Both the position numbers and the translations under genes were made by a program. Shown here piece by piece: positions 1 to 4,812 of a DNA stretch of 6,278 nucleotides (its first letter is position 1; each line of letters begins with the position of its first letter). A model generated the notes under the pieces. The model saw nothing but the letters and a program-made list of their open reading frames with translations. It was not told the origin of the DNA and did not search any database. This DNA is from Thermomicrobiales bacterium (GTDB lineage Bacteria > Chloroflexota > Chloroflexia > Thermomicrobiales > UBA6265): contig JAICJJ010000178.1 of assembly GCA_025928535.1 (NCBI GenBank), forward strand, positions 1-6,278, in the 5' to 3' direction.

Positions 1-938
1 ACGACGAAGGAATCGAAGACGACCGTCTCCGTCTGGTCTTCATCTGCTGCCACCCCGCGTTGTCGCCGGAAGCGCGGGTCGCGCTGACCTTGCGCGAGGT
101 CTGCGGCATCACCACCGAAGCGATCGCCAGCGCCTTTCTCACCTCGCCCTCCACGCTGGCCCAACGAATCGTGCGCGCCAAGACGAAGATTCGGGACGCC
201 CGCATTCCGTATCAGGAGCCGTCGCCGGACGAATTGCCGGAGCGGCTGGACGCCGTGTTGCGGGTGATCTACCTGGTGTTCAACGAAGGCTATTCCACGT
301 CGGCGGGCGACACGCTGACCCGGCCCGATCTCTCCGGGGAGGCGATCCGGCTGGCCCGGTTGCTGACCGAACTCCTGCCCGAACCGGAAGCGATCGGCTT
401 GCTGGCGTTGATGCTGCTGCACGAATCGCGGCGAGCGGCGCGGGTCGCGCCCAACGGCGATATGGTGCTGCTGGACGAGCAGGACCGGTCACGCTGGAAT
501 CAGGCGCAAATCGCCGAGGGAACGGCGCTGGTCGAGCAGGCTCTGGCATCCGGCCGCTTCGGTTCCTACACCGTGCAGGCGGCGATTTCGGCCGTCCATG
601 CCAACGCGACGACGCCGGCCGCGACCGACTGGGCGGAAATCGTCGCGCTGTACGACCTGCTGACGCAGATCGAGCCGTCGCCGGTGGTCGAACTGAACCG
701 GGCGGTGGCGATCGCGATGCGCGACGGCCCGGCCGCCGGCCTCGCGCTGATCGACGCCCTCCTCGCGGGCGGGACCTTGGCCGATTACCACCTCGCGCAT
801 TCGGCGCGGGCCGAACTCTGCCGGCGGCTGGGGCGGACCGACGACGCGCGGGCCTCGTATCGGCGCGCCCTCGCCCTCGTCAGCCAGGCGCCGGAACGGC
901 GGTTTCTCGAGCGCCGGCTGGCCGATTTGCCGGACTGA
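1..938 (+). CDS. ECF42-type RNA polymerase sigma factor with C-terminal TPR-like extension (5' truncated by window)
   Basis: The reading frame is open from the first complete codon (position 3) to the TGA at 936-938, giving 311 visible residues; the start lies upstream. The visible part begins with 'DDRLRLVFICCHPAL', typical of the region 2/region 4 junction in this group. A region 4 helix-turn-helix follows ('ALTLREVCGITTEAIASAF', then 'STLAQRIVRAKTKIR'). Next comes the DUF6596-type extension ('VIYLVFNEGYSTSAGD', 'LLALMLLHESRRAAR', 'LLDEQDRSRWN', 'YTVQAAISAVHA'), ending in a TPR-like helical repeat. Family members are about 400-430 residues, so roughly 100 N-terminal residues carrying region 2 (-10 recognition, core binding) are outside. 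ECF42 factors lack a classical anti-sigma partner. Their extension is thought to control activity, and they usually sit beside YCII/DGPF-domain genes, which may lie upstream here. Family membership is very likely; the inducing signal is unknown. Confidence 0.93.
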   Translation, partial: DEGIEDDRLRLVFICCHPALSPEARVALTLREVCGITTEAIASAFLTSPSTLAQRIVRAKTKIRDARIPYQEPSPDELPERLDAVLRVIYLVFNEGYSTSAGDTLTRPDLSGEAIRLARLLTELLPEPEAIGLLALMLLHESRRAARVAPNGDMVLLDEQDRSRWNQAQIAEGTALVEQALASGRFGSYTVQAAISAVHANATTPAATDWAEIVALYDLLTQIEPSPVVELNRAVAIAMRDGPAAGLALIDALLAGGTLADYHLAHSARAELCRRLGRTDDARASYRRALALVSQAPERRFLERRLADLPD

Positions 939-978
939 ACGTACGCCGAACCTTTGTTTCAAAATTGCTCGAATGCGA

Positions 979-1005
979 TGTCGATTTCGGTCGATGCCGA
1001 ACGAC
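979..1005 (+). promoter_or_regulatory. Candidate ECF42-type promoter for the DoxX-like gene
   Basis: TGTCGA at 979-984 is followed after 17 nt by CGAC at 1002-1005. This matches the -35 (TGTCGA) and -10 (CG[A/T]C) elements I recall for ECF42 sigma factors. It lies 40 nt after the sigma factor's stop and about 100 nt before the DoxX start. The same arrangement, with the same 17-nt spacer and the same flanking TTT and TGATG, recurs before the VOC operon. An AT-rich stretch with TTTGTT (953-958) lies upstream. The sequence match is direct; use by this sigma factor is inferred. Confidence 0.6.
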
Positions 1006-1104
1006 TACTTGATGTCACGGGGCAGTCGTCGTGACACGGGCGGCGCGGAATCGCCGCCCGCGATCGTTCGGGTCAACCCGAATTCGGCACGGAGGGGTTC
1101 GGTC

Positions 1105-1509
1105 ATGTCCAAGGCGCTTTGGGTCGTTCAGGCATTGCTTGCGGTCGTTTTTCTGTTTGCCGGCGGCGTCAAGTTGCTCACCCCGCCTGCGGTGTTGGCG
1201 GCGCAAATGGCGCTGCCGATTCCGATCTGGTTCATCCAATTCATCGGCGTCTGCGAGGTGCTCGGCGCGGTCGGCCTGATTCTCCCCGCTGCGCTCAAGA
1301 TTCGGCCGGGCCTGACCCCGCTCGCCGCCGCCGGCCTCGTCGTGATCATGATCGGCGCGACGACGATCACGGCCGCGACGATGGGCGTCGCGATGGCGAT
1401 CATGCCGTTCGTGGTCGGCGTTCTGGCCGCCTTCGTCGCCTTCGGCCGGACGCGGCTGGCGCCGCAGGTCGCCCCGATGCGGGCGCCGCAACTCGACCCG
1501 GCGATTTGA
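1105..1509 (+). CDS. DoxX-like family four-helix membrane protein
   Basis: A 134-residue integral membrane protein of the DoxX-like type. Four hydrophobic segments lie near residues 5-25, 41-61, 71-91 and 97-114. The first ends in the family pattern 'FLFAGGVKLL' and the second carries 'GVCEVLGAVGLILP', both characteristic of DoxX-like proteins. The tail after residue 115 is short and polar. ATG 1105 was chosen because GGAGGGG (1091-1097) lies 7 nt upstream and the protein then starts directly before the first helix. An in-frame ATG at 973 would add 44 unrelated polar residues, lacks a ribosome site, and overlaps the candidate promoter. Biochemical roles are poorly defined; members have been tied to membrane redox or oxidative-stress complexes and often sit near ECF sigma genes. 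Here it follows one, with a candidate ECF42 promoter in the gap. Confidence 0.9.
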   Translation: MSKALWVVQALLAVVFLFAGGVKLLTPPAVLAAQMALPIPIWFIQFIGVCEVLGAVGLILPAALKIRPGLTPLAAAGLVVIMIGATTITAATMGVAMAIMPFVVGVLAAFVAFGRTRLAPQVAPMRAPQLDPAI

Positions 1510-1864
1510 CGAAGATCACTCCCGCTGCGCCTGCCCGCCCCCCTCACTGGGCGGGCGCAGCCCCGCCCCGGACGCTTCGCCGTCCAACTTCCCAACCACT
1601 TTAACCCCGGTTCGTTCTTCAGCCGATTGGCGTCGCTTGCCGCGGCAGGCGCGGGCGAAGCCATGCCCTGACGGGGAGCATGGGCGAACTGGCGGCGCGA
1701 ATCGGGATCGAGGAACTCGACATGTCGCTGCGCGCGAGCGCCCGCACAGGGCGCCGACGCGAGCCGGCGCGGAGACCACCCGCCGGCGGATCGTCCAATG
1801 ACGTTCGATGGAGCGGGGCGCGTTTCGCCAGCGGGCGTGGCGCGCGAACGGAAAGAGCAACGTG
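1510..1864. other. Intergenic region without a convincing gene
   Basis: These 355 bases separate the DoxX-like gene from the small secreted protein. They contain a GC hairpin after DoxX (1533-1556), an 18-bp near-perfect palindrome at 1634-1651 centred on TGCCGCGGCA, and a 10-bp palindrome CGACATGTCG at 1718-1727. Open frames on both strands translate to arginine/alanine-rich low-complexity sequence and look like GC-rich chance frames. One, starting at ATG 1722 behind a GAGGA (1710-1714), ends in TGA 1863-1865 overlapping the next ATG; it is treated as a doubtful upstream ORF. No TGTCGA-N17-CGAC promoter is present, so the next gene is probably not under the same control. Confidence 0.6.
1533..1556 (+). 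terminator. GC-rich hairpin after the DoxX-like gene, possible terminator
   Basis: GCCCGCCC (1533-1540) pairs perfectly with GGGCGGGC (1549-1556) across an 8-nt loop, 24 nt after the DoxX stop. There is no T-tract downstream, so it would not be a canonical intrinsic terminator. It could still pause or end transcription or protect the 3' end of the transcript. Confidence 0.35.
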
Positions 1865-2125
1865 ATGGATTCCACGATCGATCGGATCGCCCGCAACGCC
1901 GCGCAGCGCCTGGACCGCCGCCGTGCGGTCGCCGGCCTCGGCGCCCTTGCGCTCGGCGCCGTTGGCCTGGTCGCCACCCGTGAGGCCGCGTCGGCTCAGA
2001 TTGACGCCGCCAACAACCTGAATCAGTGCCGGGACCGCTGTCAGACGCATTGCCCGAAGAAGGCCAAGCCGAATCGGCGCCTGCGCAAATGCAAGGACAA
2101 GTGCCGCAAACGGCACGGCGGGTAG
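1865..2125 (+). CDS. Small exported cysteine-rich, highly basic protein (unrecognised family)
   Basis: An 86-residue protein with no family I can name. Residues 1-20 are polar and end in RRR. Residues 21-37 are hydrophobic (AVAGLGALALGAVGLVA), followed by an A-S-A signal-peptidase motif at 42-44. This is a leader with a relaxed twin-arginine look, similar in style to secreted proteins of Thermomicrobia. The predicted mature part, about 42 residues from Q45, has five cysteines at 55, 59, 63, 76 and 80 (CX3C-X3-C-X12-CX3C). It carries 14 Lys/Arg against 3 Asp, about +11 without histidines. ATG 1865 follows GGAAAGAG (1850-1857) by 7 nt; an in-frame ATG at 1808 would place 19 extra residues before the leader. 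A metal-binding, nucleic-acid-binding or antimicrobial role is imaginable but unsupported. A strong hairpin follows the stop. Confidence 0.72.
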   Translation: MDSTIDRIARNAAQRLDRRRAVAGLGALALGAVGLVATREAASAQIDAANNLNQCRDRCQTHCPKKAKPNRRLRKCKDKCRKRHGG

Positions 2126-2170
2126 ACGGCGGACGGCCTTCGCGCGGTCGTCTCGTCCGGAATCGATCGC

Positions 2171-2207
2171 CGCGGCGCGGGGAGCCAGTCGGACTCCCCG
2201 TGCCGCG
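2171..2207. terminator. Strong hairpin between convergent genes, probable bidirectional terminator
   Basis: The arms 2171-2184 and 2194-2207 form a 14-bp stem with one G-U pair (2177/2201) and a 9-nt loop (2185-2193). It sits about 45 nt after the + strand stop at 2125 and about 37 nt beyond the end of the - strand gene at 2245, as expected for a shared terminator. T-runs are poor on both sides, so efficiency is uncertain. Confidence 0.6.
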
Positions 2208-2244
2208 TCTGCGTGCCTCGCCGACATTGACTCGTGGCGGCAGG

Positions 2245-2592
2245 TCACCGATTGGCCGCGGCTTTGGCGCGGTGGCGACCGGCCGTCAGCGCCGTCAGGA
2301 TGCGGCTCGTTTCGAAGAGTTCTTCGCCGAGAACCCCCAGCGCCACAACCAACAGCCACGGCTGCCGCCAGATCCAGGCCGCCGCGATGCCGACGAGCGC
2401 GAGGCCCGCGACCGCGATCTGGAATCCCCGAATCCAGGCGAAGGCGTCGCGCCCCTGCCGCAACAATCCCGGGCTGCCCGCCGCGCCGAACCAAAGGCCG
2501 CGCGCCGTCAACGCGACGCCAAGCAGCGCGACGGCGACGGCCGGATAGATGCGCCACGAGGCATCGACGATCGTCAACCAGAGTTCATTCAT
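2245..2592 (-). CDS. Small three-helix membrane protein of unknown function
   Basis: A 115-residue protein of no family I recognise. Hydrophobic segments lie near residues 14-34, 56-75 and 79-97. The first runs into 'ARGLWFGAAGSPGLLRQG', which looks like a conserved loop; the last contains the acidic pair E90-E91 in 'LGEELFETSRIL'. The tail is basic (RHRAKAAANR). ATG at 2592 (reading leftward) was chosen because AAGGAG, complementary to 2601-2606, lies 8 nt upstream. A longer in-frame start at 2676 would add 28 polar residues encoded partly by the REP-like repeat. It is the only - strand gene, convergent with the small secreted protein and divergent from the VOC operon, so it is probably an independent unit. 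The membrane character and good ribosome site favour a real gene over a chance frame. Confidence 0.78.
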   Translation of the reverse strand: MNELWLTIVDASWRIYPAVAVALLGVALTARGLWFGAAGSPGLLRQGRDAFAWIRGFQIAVAGLALVGIAAAWIWRQPWLLVVALGVLGEELFETSRILTALTAGRHRAKAAANR

Positions 2593-2651
2593 GTGCGGTT
2601 CTCCTTTCCGGTTGGGCACGTCAAGGCCATGTGCTGGCGCGCCTGCTCCGT

Positions 2652-2730
2652 CGTCATGCCGAGCGTGTCGAGGCATCTCGTTCTCTGTATCCAGGACTGA
2701 CGAGATCCTTCGACTTCGCTCAGGATGACG
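2652..2730. repeat. Paired inverted REP-like intergenic repeat
   Basis: Two similar arms in opposite orientation, 2652-2680 and 2701-2730, are separated by a 20-nt spacer. The left arm starts CGTCATGCC and ends GGCATCTCG; the right starts CGAGATCCT and ends AGGATGACG. Each arm can fold by itself (ATGCC/GGCAT on the left, ATCCT/AGGAT on the right), and the two can also pair with each other. The right arm belongs to the 'TCGACTTCGCTCAGGATGAC' class that I recognise as a dispersed intergenic repeat in many bacterial genomes. It lies behind the start of the - strand gene and outside every gene. Confidence 0.8.
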
Positions 2731-2911
2731 GTGAGCGGGACGGAGTGACGCCGCGCTGTCGCACTCGCGGTCTTGACGTCTTCATGCCATGACGATAGGC
2801 TCCGCGCTCCCGCCGAACAATGACCTCGCTGGTAATGGCGTCGCGGCGCGGCCCGACGCCTGGCGCCCGGCTTGCCAGGTCGCTGCCCAATGCCTGCCCG
2901 GGGCGATGGGC

Positions 2912-2923
2912 AAACATTTGTTC
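2912..2923. promoter_or_regulatory. LexA-like dyad upstream of the VOC operon promoter (weak)
   Basis: AAACATTTGTTC matches 10 of 12 positions of the GAACATATGTTC-type SOS box known from Gram-positive lineages. It lies 18 nt upstream of the TGTCGA element. AT-rich sequence here could equally be an upstream promoter element, since TTTGTT also occurs at a similar distance before the DoxX promoter. It is included only because a comparable dyad occurs at 6178-6189. Confidence 0.25.
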
Positions 2924-2941
2924 GAAATCAGTCGGAAATCG

Positions 2942-2968
2942 TGTCGATTTACGGCGCCCGCAATCGAC
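2942..2968 (+). promoter_or_regulatory. Candidate ECF42-type promoter for the VOC-hydrolase-cupin-serine hydrolase operon
   Basis: TGTCGA at 2942-2947 is followed after exactly 17 nt by CGAC at 2965-2968, then TGATG at 2973-2977. The DoxX promoter candidate has the same elements at identical distances. It lies about 75 nt before the VOC start, leaving a leader of roughly 65 nt. The motif fits what I recall of ECF42 promoters, and an ECF42 gene is 2 kb to the left. Confidence 0.62.
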
Positions 2969-3042
2969 CAACTGATGGCGCGGCCGCACACGGCCGGACA
3001 GATCGATCCGGGCGTTCCGGATCGCAGCATGTGGAGGGACGC

Positions 3043-3423
3043 ATGATTTCGCGGATTCACTCGACGACCATCGCGGTTTCCAACCAGGACGCGGCGCTCG
3101 ATTTCTACGTGAACAAACTCGGTTGGGAAAAGCGGCTCGACAACCAGCTCGACGCGATGCGCTTCCTGACCGTCGCGCCTCCCGGCGCGGCGACGGAACT
3201 GGTGCTGGCCGATCCGGTCTGGGCCGGCGGGGAGGACGGGCCGGCGAAGGTCGGCGGTCACACCGGCATCTCGCTTGTCTCGCCCGACATCGACGCCACC
3301 TACGAGACGCTGGCGGCGCGCGGCGTCAATTTCACCCAGCCGGTCACGGCCATGCCGTGGGGCCAGAAGGCGACCTGGTTTGCCGATCCTGACGGAAACA
3401 TCTACTTTCTGGCCGCCGAGTAG
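3043..3423 (+). CDS. VOC superfamily (glyoxalase/bleomycin-resistance/dioxygenase fold) protein
   Basis: A 126-residue single VOC domain, the usual length for the family, made of two beta-alpha-beta-beta-beta halves. The first half opens with 'IHSTTIAVSNQDAALDFYVN'; the second carries 'GGHTGISLVSPDIDATYETL' and closes with the hallmark 'FADPDGNIYFL'. Potential metal ligands are H6, E52 and H73. The glutamate usually found three residues after DPDGN is F122 here, so the classical 2-His/2-Glu site is incomplete; E126 is a less likely substitute. This points to a non-glyoxalase-I role such as an unknown lyase or binding/resistance protein. ATG 3043 follows GGAGG (3033-3037) by 5 nt; longer in-frame extensions are low-complexity. 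It is the first gene of a four-gene operon behind an ECF42-type promoter candidate. The substrate is unknown. Confidence 0.92.
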   Translation: MISRIHSTTIAVSNQDAALDFYVNKLGWEKRLDNQLDAMRFLTVAPPGAATELVLADPVWAGGEDGPAKVGGHTGISLVSPDIDATYETLAARGVNFTQPVTAMPWGQKATWFADPDGNIYFLAAE

Positions 3424-3430
3424 CCATGCC

Positions 3431-3460
3431 GGTCGCGCCGGGGGCGACCCCGGCGCGACC
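3431..3460 (+). promoter_or_regulatory. Perfect 13-bp hairpin with GCGA tetraloop between VOC and hydrolase genes
   Basis: GGTCGCGCCGGGG (3431-3443) is exactly complementary to 3448-3460, closing a four-base GCGA loop of the stable GNRA type. It begins 8 nt after the VOC stop and ends 22 nt before the hydrolase GTG start. There is no T-tract after it. It may be an intercistronic RNA-stabilising or attenuating hairpin that sets different expression for the first gene and the rest. It also argues against the hydrolase starting at ATG 3426, which would bury the stem in codons 2-12. Confidence 0.7.
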
Positions 3461-3482
3461 CATCGGGGAATGGAGTTTGTCA

Positions 3483-4412
3483 GTGTTGCGACGAACCTTC
3501 CTTGCGCTCGCAGCGGCTATTGGCGGAACGCTGATCGCCCGCAATCCTGGATTCGCCCAAGTCGGCGCCGGCACGCCGACCGCGATCGCCGAAGGAAACG
3601 ACATGACGACGTCGGACGTGCAATCGGGATACGCGCCAGTGAATGGCCTCCGGATGTACTACGAAATCCATGGTCGGGGCGAACCGCTCGTGCTCATCCA
3701 TGGCGCGTTCGGCACGATCGACGTGTGGGGTCCGATTTTGACCTCGCTGGCGGCGAACCGGCAGGTCGTCGCCGTCGAATTGCAAGGACATGGCCATACC
3801 GCCGACGTCGATCGCCCGTTGCGCTATGAGCAATTGGCCGACGACGTGGCGAGGCTGGCGCGGCATCTCGGCATCGCGCAGGCGGACATCGTCGGCTACA
3901 GCCTCGGCGGCGGCATCGCCCTGCGGCTGGCGATGCAGCATCCTGATCTAGTTCGCAAACTGGTGACGATCTCAGGCGGCTACCGTAGCGACGGCATGTA
4001 TCCCGAAGTGCTGGCCGGCATTCAGTCGATCTCGCCGGAGGCGTTCGCCGGGTCGCCGATGGAAGCCGCCTATGCGCGTGTCGCGCCCAACTCCAAGGAT
4101 TGGCCGGTTCTGATCGACAAGATGAAAGAACTCGACGCGCTGCCCTTCGCATGGCCGGAAGACGAGATTCGGGCGGTCGCGGCGCCCGCGTTGATCGTCA
4201 GCGGCGACGCCGACGTGGTTCAACCGGAACACTCGGTCGCGCTGCTGCATCTCCTCGGGGGCGGCGTGCCCGGCGATCTGGTCGGCTTGCCGAAAGCGCA
4301 ACTCGCGATCCTCCCCGGCACGACCCACGTCGGCATCGTGCTCGACCGGGCGCCGTTGTTGCTGTCGGTCGTGGAGCCGTTTCTGGCGGCGCCGATGCCG
4401 GACGCCGCATGA
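3483..4412 (+). CDS. Alpha/beta hydrolase with Tat-type signal peptide
   Basis: An alpha/beta-fold hydrolase of 309 residues from GTG 3483. Residues 1-25 form a twin-arginine-like leader, 'LRRTFLALAAAIGG', with likely cleavage after A25 (GFA|Q). The enzyme domain begins near 'GYAPVNGLRMYYEIHG'. The oxyanion-loop HG is at 73-74 (LVLIHGAFG), nucleophile S140 is in GYSLGG, the acid is most likely D244 in GDADVV, and H282 is in GTTHVG. All catalytic residues are present. GTG 3483 follows GGAG (3472-3475) by 7 nt. ATG 3426 would encode an extension through the hairpin. ATG 3603, with AGGA (3593-3596) 6 nt upstream, would give a 269-residue leaderless cytosolic form, the layout I recall for most close homologues. 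Ester, lactone and enol-lactone substrates are all possible; specificity cannot be read. Second gene of the operon, 59 nt after VOC. Confidence 0.9.
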   Translation: MLRRTFLALAAAIGGTLIARNPGFAQVGAGTPTAIAEGNDMTTSDVQSGYAPVNGLRMYYEIHGRGEPLVLIHGAFGTIDVWGPILTSLAANRQVVAVELQGHGHTADVDRPLRYEQLADDVARLARHLGIAQADIVGYSLGGGIALRLAMQHPDLVRKLVTISGGYRSDGMYPEVLAGIQSISPEAFAGSPMEAAYARVAPNSKDWPVLIDKMKELDALPFAWPEDEIRAVAAPALIVSGDADVVQPEHSVALLHLLGGGVPGDLVGLPKAQLAILPGTTHVGIVLDRAPLLLSVVEPFLAAPMPDAA

Positions 4413-4429
4413 CGCACGGGAGGCTCGCC

Positions 4430-4768
4430 ATGGCGCGCGTGCTCGATCGCGCCGATCTGGCGCGGGGCGACAACGCCGATGAATTCGAAGGCTATCTCCA
4501 TGGCGCCACGGTCTCGATCATCGTGGTCGACGCGCCGCCGGGCGACGGACCGAAATTGCATCGGCATCCGTACGAAGAAGTTTTCGTGAGCCACGAAGGC
4601 GCGGCGACGTTCACGGTCGGGGATGACGTCATCGAGGCCGCCGCCGGCCAGATCGTCGTCGCGCCGGCGAGCGTGCCGCACAAATTTGTCAATGCCGGCG
4701 CCGGGCGGCTTCGCCAGACCGACATTCATGCGAGCGACCGCTTCATCACCGAATGGCTCGAAGACTGA
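4430..4768 (+). CDS. Single-domain cupin protein
   Basis: A 112-residue small cupin (cupin_2 type beta-barrel). Motif 1 is GPKLHRHPYEE, giving metal-ligand candidates H44, H46 and E50; motif 2 is GQIVVAPASVPHKFVN with H84 and N88. The complete 3-His/1-Glu set suggests it binds a divalent metal. Proteins of this size may be isomerases, dioxygenases, or sensor/binding proteins, and the sequence does not decide between them. ATG 4430 follows GGGAGG (4418-4423) by 6 nt. An alternative in-frame ATG at 4409 overlaps the hydrolase stop (ATGA) and would add MTHGRLA; it lacks a ribosome site but could use translational coupling. The 17-nt gap from the hydrolase means the two are cotranscribed. No signal peptide, so it is cytoplasmic. 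Confidence 0.9.
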   Translation: MARVLDRADLARGDNADEFEGYLHGATVSIIVVDAPPGDGPKLHRHPYEEVFVSHEGAATFTVGDDVIEAAAGQIVVAPASVPHKFVNAGAGRLRQTDIHASDRFITEWLED

Positions 4769-4812
4769 ATCGATCGTCCGCGCGTTGCGCGGCGAAAGGG
4801 AGGACGCAGACG

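Larger units (their letters stand above)
2593..3042. other. Divergent intergenic region with repeat and promoter
   Basis: This 450-base gap between the - strand membrane protein and the VOC operon contains the ribosome site of the former (2601-2606), an inverted REP-like pair (2652-2730), a LexA-like dyad (2912-2923), and the ECF42-type promoter candidate (2942-2968). Between about 2731 and 2910 I see nothing specific. Open frames crossing the gap are rich in arginine and proline and are not credible genes. Confidence 0.65.

Noticed and set aside
973..1104. N-terminal extension of the DoxX-like protein from ATG 973
   Set aside because: No ribosome site, polar unrelated residues, and it would overlap the candidate promoter; ATG 1105 has GGAGGGG at good spacing.
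1619..2557. Long - strand open frame (312 codons) over the secreted protein and membrane protein region
   Set aside because: Low-complexity Arg/Ala/Gly translation, overlaps two better supported genes in other frames, and shows no ribosome site or domain pattern.
2026..2700. + strand open frame of 224 codons opposite the small membrane protein
   Set aside because: It crosses a strong hairpin and the REP-like repeat and encodes Arg/Pro-rich sequence without motifs. The - strand frame here has hydrophobic helices and a clear AAGGAG site.
2652..2730. Inverted repeats as possible insertion-sequence ends or a CRISPR fragment
   Set aside because: Only two facing arms with a 20-nt spacer, no transposase and no regular repeat-spacer units; a REP-like element fits better.
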